Shown in pieces: positions 1-5,533 of a stretch of 5,805 nt of DNA. The translations under genes and the position numbers were made by a program. How positions within the stretch are numbered: position 1 is the stretch's first letter; each line of letters begins with the position of its first letter. Below the pieces are notes generated by a model that was not told the origin of the DNA, made no database searches, and saw only the letters and a program-made list of their open reading frames with translations. Source of the DNA: Hyphomicrobiales bacterium (GTDB taxonomy: Bacteria > Pseudomonadota > Alphaproteobacteria > Rhizobiales > Aestuariivirgaceae); contig JALVFB010000013.1 of NCBI GenBank assembly GCA_027030295.1, positions 1-5,805 of the forward strand, written 5' to 3'.

Positions 1-257
1 CTTTCGCCGGAGCCCCGCACCACCGGCACGCCGCGCGCCCGTGCCGCGCGCAGCATGTCGGCGTCGATGTCCAGGCCCAGAACCCGGCAGCCCCGCCGCA
101 TCAGGCGTTCGGCGATGACGCCGGTGCCGCAACCCAGGTCCAGAATGCGTTCGCCCGGCGCGGCGTTCAGCCAGCGCAGGATTTCCTCCGCTTCCTCGAA
201 GACGAAACCCGCCTTCTCCTCGTATTCCTCCGCCTGCCAGCGCTGCCGCGCGTTCAT
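1..257 (-). CDS. Class I SAM-dependent methyltransferase, N-terminal part (gene runs off the left edge)
   Basis: Only the first 85 residues are in the window; the 3' part lies beyond position 1. The reading frame begins MNARQRWQAEEYEEKAGFVF. At residues 38-46 it carries ILDLGCGTG, the glycine-rich motif I that binds S-adenosylmethionine in Rossmann-fold (class I) methyltransferases. The acidic stretch GLDIDADML at 61-69 fits the end of strand beta-2, whose Asp contacts the SAM ribose. Family knowledge supports a methyltransferase, but the visible part does not reveal the substrate; small-molecule, tRNA and protein targets all remain open. The start at 257 is supported by an AAGGA Shine-Dalgarno-like sequence a few bases upstream and by the motif I position being normal for the family. 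It lies 43 nt downstream of the mlaD stop and is probably the third gene of the same transcript. Fold is confident; specific function is unknown. Confidence 0.85.
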   Translation of the reverse strand, partial: MNARQRWQAEEYEEKAGFVFEEAEEILRWLNAAPGERILDLGCGTGVIAERLMRRGCRVLGLDIDADMLRAARARGVPVVRGSGE

Positions 258-300
258 GGCGATCCTTTTCCCGGCGTCGCGGTTCCGGCGTCCGCGAGGT

Positions 301-753
301 TCACTTGCTCTTCTCTTCCTTCTTGAACAGATATTCGTTCACCAGCGCCCACAGGTCGATGGAGCTTTGCGTGTTGTCCAGCACGCCTCCGTCCTTCAGC
401 ATGATGTCGGAGCCGCCCGGATCGAGCGCGATATACTTGTCTCCCAGCAGGCCGTCGGTGGTGATCTTGGCCGAGGTGTCTTCCGGCAGCTTCACCCCGC
501 GTTCGATGGTCATGGAGATGATGGCCTGGTAGTTTTCCTGATCCAGCTTCTGGCCGATCACGCTGCCCACCTTGATGCCGGCCAGGCGCACGTCGGTGCC
601 GATGTTCACGCCGCTGGCGTTGTCGAAAATGGCCTTGATGACATAGCCCGAGCGCCCGTGCGCGATGTCGGTGGTGGCGTAGACATACCAGGCGAAGGCC
701 GCCGCCACGGCCAGCACCAGGGTGCCGATGATGGTTTCCACCAGATTGTTCAT
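301..753 (-). CDS. mlaD: MlaD-like MCE-domain protein, outer-membrane lipid asymmetry maintenance
   Basis: Encodes 150 residues. An uncleaved N-terminal membrane segment (about residues 7-25, ETIIGTLVLAVAAAFAWYVY region) is followed by a single MCE domain (about 36-113). Recognisable MCE signatures are FDNASGVNIGTDVRLAGIKV (43-62) and the loop-strand GLLGDKYIALDPGG (101-114). In the Mla system, MlaD forms a periplasmic hexameric ring anchored in the inner membrane. It works with the ABC transporter MlaFEB to move phospholipids between inner and outer membranes. The length is close to other short MlaD proteins, and the C-terminal SIDLWALVNEYLF helix resembles the hydrophobic C-terminal helix seen in this group. 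No mlaE, mlaF or mlaB gene is visible, so the transporter partners must be encoded elsewhere. The gene follows the NDUFA12 gene after 21 nt, with only a weak ribosome-binding sequence, suggesting co-transcription and possibly translational coupling. The lysine/glutamate-rich tail (KKEEKSK) is unremarkable. Confidence 0.92.
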   Translation of the reverse strand: MNNLVETIIGTLVLAVAAAFAWYVYATTDIAHGRSGYVIKAIFDNASGVNIGTDVRLAGIKVGSVIGQKLDQENYQAIISMTIERGVKLPEDTSAKITTDGLLGDKYIALDPGGSDIMLKDGGVLDNTQSSIDLWALVNEYLFKKEEKSK

Positions 754-774
754 GGCCGCATCCGTTATCCGCCC

Positions 775-1173
775 TCAGTTCGGATTGTCCGGCCGCCAGC
801 TCCGCACCGCCGCTTTCGCCACGTGCGCCGGCTCCTCGCGATACAGCGAGCCGGGCGGAAACTCCGCCTCCGCCGTGCCGGTGGGATTGGGCCGCCAGGG
901 CTTCTCCCAGGCATGGGGATGGTAGCCATCCTCCGTCGGCGGCGTGTCCGTGCGCCGATGGATCCAGCCATGCCAGCCCGGCGGGATGCGCGAGGCCTCG
1001 GCGTAGCCGTTGTAGATCACCCAACGGTGCGAATCGTCCGCGGTGCGATAATAGCGGTTGCCCTGTTCGTCCTTCCCCACCAGCACCCCCTTGCGCTTCG
1101 TGTAGAGCAGGGTGGACAAGGTGGCGTCGTTCCACCAGGTGAACACGCGCTGTATGATGGTCTTCAGGCCCAT
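775..1173 (-). CDS. NADH:ubiquinone oxidoreductase accessory subunit, NDUFA12 family
   Basis: Encodes 132 residues beginning MGLKTIIQRVFTWWNDATLS. Family hallmarks are the N-terminal FTWWNDATLSTLLYTKRKG (11-29), VGKDEQGNRYYR (32-43), RWVIYNGYAEASRIPPGWHG (50-69) and the late HAWEKPWRPNPTGT (87-100). NDUFA12 (B17.2) is an accessory subunit at the junction of the peripheral and membrane arms of respiratory complex I, on the cytoplasmic face in bacteria. Alphaproteobacteria carry orthologues, usually away from the nuo operon, as here. Start choice: the frame is open further upstream to 1311, but homology begins at the Met at 1173, as expected for the family. The candidate promoter at 1228-1255 would put the transcript start near the alternative Met at 1218, which argues against a longer protein. 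The Shine-Dalgarno sequence is weak. The gene probably leads an operon with mlaD and the methyltransferase. The paralogous assembly factor NDUFAF2 is a less likely alternative, because the C-terminal WxPNPTGT-type motif fits NDUFA12. Confidence 0.93.
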   Translation of the reverse strand: MGLKTIIQRVFTWWNDATLSTLLYTKRKGVLVGKDEQGNRYYRTADDSHRWVIYNGYAEASRIPPGWHGWIHRRTDTPPTEDGYHPHAWEKPWRPNPTGTAEAEFPPGSLYREEPAHVAKAAVRSWRPDNPN

Positions 1174-1227
1174 GAGCGAATCCCGTTCGCAAGCGTCCGG
1201 CCTCTCGCCGGTTGTCATCCGTTGCGG

Positions 1228-1255
1228 AGCATAGCCAAATCCCCGCGCCATGCAA
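1228..1255 (-). promoter_or_regulatory. Candidate sigma70-type promoter for the NDUFA12-mlaD-methyltransferase genes
   Basis: On the minus strand there is TTGCAT (1255-1250), a 16-nt spacer, then TATGCT (1233-1228). This places the likely transcription start near 1221 and gives a leader of about 48 nt before the ATG at 1173. The -35 is a partial match and the -10 keeps the key TA and final T. It is the best pair I see by eye in the region upstream of the gene. It is a pattern match only. Confidence 0.45.
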
Positions 1256-1292
1256 GGTCGCCATGACGGATATGAAAATCGCCGTTGCGCGG

Positions 1293-1301
1293 TTGTCCAC
1301 A
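1293..1301 (+). promoter_or_regulatory. DnaA-box-like sequence
   Basis: TTGTCCACA matches the DnaA box TTATCCACA at 8 of 9 positions. Weaker relatives ending in TCCACA lie at 1423-1431 and 1575-1583 in the same orientation. Ribonucleotide reductase genes are DnaA-regulated in E. coli, so a role upstream of nrdJ is possible. A single 9-mer with one mismatch can easily occur by chance. Confidence 0.25.
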
Positions 1302-1368
1302 GGGCGTCCACCGCCTGCCCACCGCCGCCGTTCGGGAAAGCCCGTCGGAATCATGTGGTTGCGGCGAT

Positions 1369-1380
1369 GTGAACATTCAC
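1369..1380. repeat. Short inverted repeat, possible operator
   Basis: GTGAA-CA-TTCAC is a 5-bp perfect inverted repeat with a 2-nt centre. It directly abuts the next palindrome (1380-1394). It is about 150 bp upstream of the better nrdJ promoter and about 120 bp upstream of the NDUFA12 promoter candidate, so the gene it would control is unclear. No regulator family is assigned. Confidence 0.3.
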
Positions 1381-1394
1381 GCGATGGAATCGCG
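1380..1394. repeat. Inverted repeat CGCGAT-GGA-ATCGCG, possible operator
   Basis: A perfect 6-bp inverted repeat with a 3-nt centre. One GANTC site lies within it (1387-1391) and a second overlaps its right end (1394-1398). In some alphaproteobacteria GANTC is the CcrM adenine methylation site, so protein binding here could be methylation-sensitive. The function is inferred only from symmetry and position. Confidence 0.35.
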
Positions 1395-1426
1395 AATCGG
1401 ATTTTCCGCTGTTTGAGGGCGGCTTT

Positions 1427-1441
1427 CCACATGATATGGGG
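1427..1441. repeat. Imperfect palindrome, possible degenerate NrdR box
   Basis: CCACAT-GAT-ATGGGG pairs at 5 of 6 arm positions. Aligned with the general NrdR-box form ACACWATATMTWGTGT, it matches about 10 of 16 positions, keeping the central CAC and ATAT features. NrdR represses ribonucleotide reductase genes in many bacteria, usually through two closely spaced boxes. No clear second box with suitable spacing is seen here, so the assignment is weak. Confidence 0.22.
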
Positions 1442-1467
1442 GGTTCCTGATTTTTCGCCACAAGGTC

Positions 1468-1496
1468 TTGACCCCATCTCCCCGCTGACGCATGAT
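1468..1496 (+). promoter_or_regulatory. Secondary candidate promoter upstream of nrdJ
   Basis: TTGACC (1468-1473), a 17-nt spacer and CATGAT (1491-1496) give a good -35 and a poor -10. It lies 64 bp upstream of the stronger candidate at 1532-1560, with the same -35 sequence and spacer length. It may be a second start site or chance. Confidence 0.3.
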
Positions 1497-1531
1497 CGTC
1501 CTTGCCGGAGCGGATTCGGCGGCAAAATTTC

Positions 1532-1560
1532 TTGACCGCCCTTTGTTCCGGTCGTATTCT
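1532..1560 (+). promoter_or_regulatory. nrdJ: Likely main nrdJ promoter (sigma70-type)
   Basis: TTGACC (1532-1537), an optimal 17-nt spacer and TATTCT (1555-1560) each match the housekeeping consensus at about 5 of 6 and 4 of 6 positions. The predicted transcription start is near 1567, giving a leader of roughly 108 nt before the nrdJ ATG. It sits in the AT-richer part of the intergenic region. A LexA-like motif lies between its -35 and -10 elements. It is the best plus-strand promoter visible by eye. Confidence 0.6.
1545..1559 (+). promoter_or_regulatory. LexA-like (SOS box) site within the nrdJ promoter
   Basis: GTTC (1545-1548), a 7-nt gap and ATTC (1556-1559) match the alphaproteobacterial LexA box GTTC-N7-GTTC at 7 of 8 defined positions. 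The right half-site overlaps the -10 element, where a bound repressor would block RNA polymerase. The inference is DNA-damage induction of nrdJ. The single mismatch (A for G) falls in a conserved half-site, so binding may be weak or absent. Confidence 0.35.
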
Positions 1561-1588
1561 GTTTGTAAGCTGAAAGTTCCACAAAATG

Positions 1589-1644
1589 GGAAGCGGCGGC
1601 CGGCGGGTTGCAATCCGCCGGAACAGGGGCTTTCCGGCGCTTCC
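1589..1644 (+). promoter_or_regulatory. Structured 5' leader of nrdJ mRNA (candidate cis-regulatory RNA)
   Basis: In the predicted leader, GGAAGCG (1589-1595) pairs perfectly with CGCTTCC (1638-1644). This closes a domain containing a second stem, CCGGCGG (1600-1606) with CCGCCGG (1615-1621), capped by an 8-nt loop. A further segment, CCGG at 1634-1637, can compete with CCGG at 1618-1621 for pairing to 1600-1603, so alternative folds exist. The closing stem ends about 20 nt before the Shine-Dalgarno sequence. There is no U-tract, so it does not look like an attenuator; translational or stability control is more likely if it is functional. I could not match it to a known riboswitch class. Confidence 0.4.
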
Positions 1645-1663
1645 GCAGGCATGGACAAGGCAA

Positions 1664-1672
1664 GAGAGGGGG
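1664..1672 (+). promoter_or_regulatory. nrdJ: Ribosome-binding site that sets the nrdJ start
   Basis: The purine run GAGAGGGGG ends 2 nt before the ATG at 1675, and its AGAGG core lies at a usable distance. An in-frame ATG at 1651 has no comparable sequence upstream. The conserved family N-terminus (MKIQRLFTR) begins at 1675, so this start is preferred. Confidence 0.65.
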
Positions 1673-1674
1673 CC

Positions 1675-4600
1675 ATGAAAATCCAGCGTCTGTTCACCCG
1701 GGCCGGCGGGGATGTCTACGAGGACGTCGCCTTCACCCGCATCACCAGCGAGATCCGCAACCCGGACGGATCGGTGGTCTTCCGCATGGAGGACGTGGAG
1801 GTGCCCGCGCATTTCTCGCAGGTGGCCTCCGACATCCTGGCGCAGAAGTATTTCCGCAAGGCCGGCGTGCCGGTGGCGCTGAAGAAGGTGCCGGAAGAGG
1901 GCGTGCCGGAGTGGCTTTGGCGCTCCGTGCCGGACGAGGAGGCGCTGGCGAAGCTGCCCGAGGATGAACGCACCACGCATGAGATTTCGGCCCGCCAGGT
2001 CTATGACCGCATGGCCGGCGCCTGGACCTATTGGGGCTGGAAGGGCGGCTATTTCGACACGGAGGAGGACGCGCGCGCCTTCCATGACGAGATTCGCCAC
2101 ATGCTGGTCATGCAGATGGCCGCGCCCAACTCGCCGCAGTGGTTCAACACCGGCCTTCACTGGGCCTATGGCATCGACGGGCCGGGGCAGGGGCACTATT
2201 ACGTCGATCACGAAACCGGCCGCCTGAAGAAGTCCACCTCCGCCTATGAGCGCCCGCAGCCGCACGCCTGCTTCATCCAGTCCATCGCGGACGACCTGGT
2301 GAACGAGGGCGGCATCATGGACCTGTGGGTGCGCGAGGCGCGCCTGTTCAAGTATGGCTCCGGCACCGGCACCAACTTCTCCAGCCTGCGCGGCGAGAAC
2401 GAGCCGCTGTCCGGCGGCGGGCGCTCCTCCGGCCTGCTCAGCTTCCTGAAGGTGGGCGACCGCGCCGCCGGCGCCATCAAGTCCGGCGGCACCACCCGGC
2501 GCGCCGCCAAGATGGTCATCGTCGACATCGACCATCCGGACATCGAGGAATTCATCGACTGGAAGGTGAAGGAAGAGCGCAAGGTCGCCGCCCTGGTGGC
2601 CGGCTCGAAGCTGGTGAAGCGCCATCTCGAGGCCGTCATGCGCGCCTGCGTGAACTGCGAGGCCGAGGGCGAGGACTGCTATGACCCGAAGCGCAATCCG
2701 GCGCTCAGGCGCGCCATCCGCGCCGCCAGGCGCGACGACGTGCCCATGGGTCTCATTCGCCAGGTCATCCAGTATGCGAAACAGGGCTTCACGGAAATCG
2801 CGTTCGAAACCTATGACACCGACTGGGACGGCGAGGCCTATCGCACCGTCTCGGGGCAGAATTCCAACAACTCGGTGCGGGTGACGGAAGAGTTCCTGCA
2901 GGCGGTGCGGGCCGATGCCGAATGGCCGCTCATCCGCCGCACCGACGGCGAGGTGGCGAAGACCGTTTCCGCCCGCGCCCTGTGGGAGAAGATCGGGCTG
3001 GCCGCCTGGCAGTCGGCCGACCCGGGGGTGCAGTTCCACACCACCATCAACGACTGGCACACCTGCCCGGCTTCCGGCGAGATCCGCGCCTCCAACCCGT
3101 GCTCGGAATACATGTTCCTGGACAACACCGCCTGCAATCTCGCCTCGCTCAATCTGCTGCGTTTCTATGATCGGGAGACGCGCACCTTCCGTGTGGCCGA
3201 GTTCGAACATGCGGTCAGGCTGTGGACCATCGTGCTGGAAATCTCCGTGCTCATGGCGCAGTTCCCGTCGAAGGAGATCGCCAGGCTCTCCTACGAGTTC
3301 CGCACCCTGGGCCTGGGTTTCGCCAACATCGGCGGTCTGCTGATGACCATGGGGCTGCCCTATGATTCCGATGCGGGCCGGGCCATGTGTGGCGCCATTG
3401 CCGCGGTCATGACCGGCCGGGCCTACGCCACCTCCGCCGAAATGGCCGGCGAGCTGGGCGCGTTCGCCGGTTTCGCGAAAAACCGCGAGCACATGCTCCG
3501 CGTCATCCGCAACCACCGCCGCGCCGCCCATGGCGAGCGCGAGGGCTACGAGCGGCTCTCCGTGCCGCCGGTGCCGCTGGATCATGCCCACTGTCCCGAC
3601 GCCGGACTTTCGCGGCGCGCGAAAGCCTGCTGGGACGAGGCGCTGGCGCTGGGCGAGAAGCACGGCTATCGCAACGCGCAGGTGAGCGTGCTGGCGCCCA
3701 CCGGCACCATCGGCCTGGTGATGGACTGCGACACCACCGGCATCGAGCCGGATTATGCGCTGGTGAAGTTCAAGAAGCTGGCCGGTGGCGGTTACTTCAA
3801 GATCATCAACCAGGCGGTGCCCGTGGCGCTGGAGGTGCTGGGCTACGGCCGGGAGCAGATCGAGGACATCATCACCTATGCCGTCGGCCACGGCACCCTG
3901 AAGGACGCGCCGGGCGTCAACCACGAGACGCTGAAGCAACGTGGCTTCACGGATGAGAAGATCGCCGCGGTGGAAGAGGCGCTGGGGTCTGCCTACGACA
4001 TTCGCTACGCCTTCAACCGTTTCACCCTGGGCGACGATTTCTGCCGCGACGTGCTGGGTGTTTCCGAGGAGCGGTTGAACGACATTTCCTTCGATCTGCT
4101 GTCCCACCTCGGCTTCTCGAAGGACGCGGTGGAAGCCGCCAACATCCACGTTTGCGGCGCCATGACGCTGGAGGGCGCACCGCATCTGAAGGAAGAGCAT
4201 CTGCCGGTGTTCGACTGCGCCAACGCCTGTGGTCGCCTGGGCAGGCGCTACCTGTCGGTGGAAAGCCACATCCGCATGATGGCCGCCGCCCAACCCTTCA
4301 TCTCCGGCGCCATTTCCAAGACCGTGAACATGCCCAACGACGCCACGGTGGAGGACTGCCTGAAGGCTTATGAGCTGTCGTGGAAACTGGGGCTGAAGGC
4401 CAATGCGCTCTATCGCGACGGCTCCAAGCTCTCCCAGCCGCTCATGGCGCAGATGCTGGAGGACGATGACGACGAGGAGGCCGAAACGGCGGAGGAATTC
4501 GCCGAAGAGGTGGCCTACACCCGCCCCGCGGCGCAACGCGCCGAGCGCGTGGCGGAAAAGGTGGTCGAGAAGGTGGTGGAGAAAGTGGTGGAAGTGCGCC

Positions 4601-5439
4601 GCCGCGAAAAACTCCCCAACCGCCGCAAGGGCTATACGCAGAAAGCCATCGTCGGTGGCCACAAGGTCTATCTGCGCACCGGCGAATACGAAGACGGTCG
4701 CCTGGGCGAGATCTTCATCGACATGCACAAGGAGGGCGCCGCCTTCCGCGCCATGATGAACAATTTCGCCATCGCCGTTTCGCTGGGTCTGCAATATGGC
4801 GTGCCGCTGGAGGAATATGTGGAGGCCTTTACTTTCACCCGCTTCGAGCCGGCGGGCATGGTGCAGGGCAACGACACCATCAAGCAGGCCACGTCCATCC
4901 TCGACTACATCTTCCGCGAGCTGGCCATTTCCTATCTCGGCCGCACCGATCTGGCGCACGTGGATCCGCATGACGCGCGCTTCGATGCCCTGGGCCGTGG
5001 CGTTGTGGAAGGCAAGGCGCCGGAAGCGGAAGAGCAGGGTGGCGCCGAGACACCGCATGCGGTGCCGGCGGCGAAACTGGTATCCACCGGCTTCCTGCGC
5101 CACCAGGTGCCGGACAACGTGGTGCTGCTGCCCGGCAACGAGCTGGCCCTGGTGTCGGACGATGCCGATTCCCTGATGCAGGAGGTGGAGGCCCTTTCCA
5201 CGGCGCGGACGCAGGCCGCCACCGGGTTCGCGGAGGAGAGCGCGCCGACGCTCGCTCCCGATGCATCGATGTCCACCGAAGGCGCGGCGGCGTTGGACGT
5301 GACGGCGCAGCGCATCATGGAGGCGCGCATGAAGGGCTATGAAGGCGAGGCCTGCTCCGAATGCGGCAACTTCACCATGGTGCGCAACGGCACCTGCCTG
5401 AAGTGCGACACCTGCGGCGCCACTTCGGGCTGCAGCTGA
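1675..5439 (+). CDS. nrdJ: Adenosylcobalamin (vitamin B12)-dependent class II ribonucleotide reductase
   Basis: A complete 1254-residue cytoplasmic enzyme that reduces ribonucleotides to deoxyribonucleotides, using a thiyl radical generated by adenosylcobalamin. It needs neither oxygen nor a second radical-generating subunit. Visible landmarks are NSPQWFNTG (152-160) in the N-terminal part; Cys199 in [21 protein letters not shown] (229-241); [12 protein letters not shown] (269-280); NPCSE (474-478) with radical Cys476 and Glu478; Cys487 in [10 protein letters not shown]; and the phosphate-binding PTGTIG (675-680). Cys199 and Cys487 are the expected active-site redox pair; the 11-residue step from Cys476 to Cys487 is typical of NrdJ. 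The enzyme is longer than compact NrdJ proteins. It has an insert with Cys325, Cys328 and Cys335, an acidic and repeat-rich hinge (about 935-975), a TSCPD domain (about 983-1090), a variable linker, and a tail with cysteines at 1227, 1230, 1241, 1244, 1247 and 1253. That tail resembles a zinc ribbon or a disulfide shuttle to the active site. This architecture is usual for the large alphaproteobacterial form. No frameshift or missing catalytic residue was seen. It is probably monocistronic, given the hairpin at 5469-5505. Confidence 0.97.
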   Translation: MKIQRLFTRAGGDVYEDVAFTRITSEIRNPDGSVVFRMEDVEVPAHFSQVASDILAQKYFRKAGVPVALKKVPEEGVPEWLWRSVPDEEALAKLPEDERTTHEISARQVYDRMAGAWTYWGWKGGYFDTEEDARAFHDEIRHMLVMQMAAPNSPQWFNTGLHWAYGIDGPGQGHYYVDHETGRLKKSTSAYERPQPHACFIQSIADDLVNEGGIMDLWVREARLFKYGSGTGTNFSSLRGENEPLSGGGRSSGLLSFLKVGDRAAGAIKSGGTTRRAAKMVIVDIDHPDIEEFIDWKVKEERKVAALVAGSKLVKRHLEAVMRACVNCEAEGEDCYDPKRNPALRRAIRAARRDDVPMGLIRQVIQYAKQGFTEIAFETYDTDWDGEAYRTVSGQNSNNSVRVTEEFLQAVRADAEWPLIRRTDGEVAKTVSARALWEKIGLAAWQSADPGVQFHTTINDWHTCPASGEIRASNPCSEYMFLDNTACNLASLNLLRFYDRETRTFRVAEFEHAVRLWTIVLEISVLMAQFPSKEIARLSYEFRTLGLGFANIGGLLMTMGLPYDSDAGRAMCGAIAAVMTGRAYATSAEMAGELGAFAGFAKNREHMLRVIRNHRRAAHGEREGYERLSVPPVPLDHAHCPDAGLSRRAKACWDEALALGEKHGYRNAQVSVLAPTGTIGLVMDCDTTGIEPDYALVKFKKLAGGGYFKIINQAVPVALEVLGYGREQIEDIITYAVGHGTLKDAPGVNHETLKQRGFTDEKIAAVEEALGSAYDIRYAFNRFTLGDDFCRDVLGVSEERLNDISFDLLSHLGFSKDAVEAANIHVCGAMTLEGAPHLKEEHLPVFDCANACGRLGRRYLSVESHIRMMAAAQPFISGAISKTVNMPNDATVEDCLKAYELSWKLGLKANALYRDGSKLSQPLMAQMLEDDDDEEAETAEEFAEEVAYTRPAAQRAERVAEKVVEKVVEKVVEVRRREKLPNRRKGYTQKAIVGGHKVYLRTGEYEDGRLGEIFIDMHKEGAAFRAMMNNFAIAVSLGLQYGVPLEEYVEAFTFTRFEPAGMVQGNDTIKQATSILDYIFRELAISYLGRTDLAHVDPHDARFDALGRGVVEGKAPEAEEQGGAETPHAVPAAKLVSTGFLRHQVPDNVVLLPGNELALVSDDADSLMQEVEALSTARTQAATGFAEESAPTLAPDASMSTEGAAALDVTAQRIMEARMKGYEGEACSECGNFTMVRNGTCLKCDTCGATSGCS
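4549..4596 (+). repeat. Four imperfect 12-bp tandem units in nrdJ, encoding a V-x-E-K hinge
   Basis: Four consecutive 12-nt units encode [12 protein letters not shown] and VVEV (residues 959-974). The units differ mainly at wobble positions, which fits old duplication under protein-level constraint. The segment follows a strongly acidic stretch ([17 protein letters not shown], about 929-945) and precedes the basic [12 protein letters not shown] entry to the TSCPD domain. It probably forms a helical or flexible charged linker between the catalytic barrel and the C-terminal domains. The repeat count may vary between strains. Confidence 0.7.
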
Positions 5440-5468
5440 GCGGGGCGCCACCGGCACGCAACGCAACG

Positions 5469-5505
5469 AAGGCGCCGCGGGCGAAAAGCAGGCCTGCGGC
5501 GCCTT
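5469..5505 (+). terminator. Hairpin terminator after nrdJ
   Basis: AAGGCGCCGCGGGC (5469-5482) pairs with GCCTGCGGCGCCTT (5492-5505). This gives a 14-bp stem with one G-U pair and a 9-nt loop. It lies 30 nt past the nrdJ stop. The U-run is short (CTTTCCT), as is common for terminators in GC-rich alphaproteobacteria, so termination may be partial. It separates nrdJ from the next gene, whose ATG is 28 nt further on. Confidence 0.7.
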
Positions 5506-5533
5506 TCCTGTCACGGAGCGAGGAGAAAACATC

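Larger units (their letters stand above)
1174..1674. other. Divergent intergenic control region between NDUFA12 and nrdJ
   Basis: About 500 bp with no convincing gene on either strand. Open frames crossing it have no recognisable protein and are extensions or shadows of the neighbours. It contains AT-richer patches (around 1395-1460 and 1515-1590) that contrast with the GC-rich coding sequence, as expected for promoters. Candidate elements, listed separately, are a minus-strand promoter, a DnaA-box-like sequence, palindromes at 1369-1380, 1380-1394 and 1427-1441, two plus-strand promoter candidates, a LexA-like site and a foldable leader. GANTC sites occur at 1178, 1348, 1387, 1394 and 1513. 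The canonical B12-box sequence of cobalamin riboswitches was not seen, although the downstream enzyme uses adenosylcobalamin. Confidence 0.8.

Noticed and set aside
55..1266. A 403-codon plus-strand open frame across the left part of the window
   Set aside because: It runs antisense to three well-supported minus-strand genes, and its translation is low-complexity with no family resemblance.
1308..1326. Direct repeat CCACCGCC with 11-nt period
   Set aside because: Only 8 bp in a C-rich stretch, and readily expected by chance in this composition.
1545..1559. CtrA-type TTAA-N7-TTAA site near the nrdJ promoter
   Set aside because: No TTAA pair with this spacing was found; the region only shows the LexA-like half-sites.
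254..1663. A 469-codon minus-strand open frame
   Set aside because: It overlaps NDUFA12 and mlaD in another frame and shows no domain; a shadow of high GC content.
1651..1674. Upstream in-frame ATG as an alternative nrdJ start
   Set aside because: It lacks a good Shine-Dalgarno, would add eight non-conserved residues, and the family N-terminus begins at 1675.
1567..1674. Cobalamin riboswitch in the nrdJ leader
   Set aside because: The B12-box and the usual long multi-helix core are not visible, and the leader is short for the classical cobalamin riboswitch. A compact variant cannot be fully excluded by eye.
1174..1674. Small protein gene or small RNA gene in the intergenic region
   Set aside because: No short frame has both a plausible ribosome-binding site and a coding-like sequence, and I saw no hairpin plus U-run that would mark a small RNA end.
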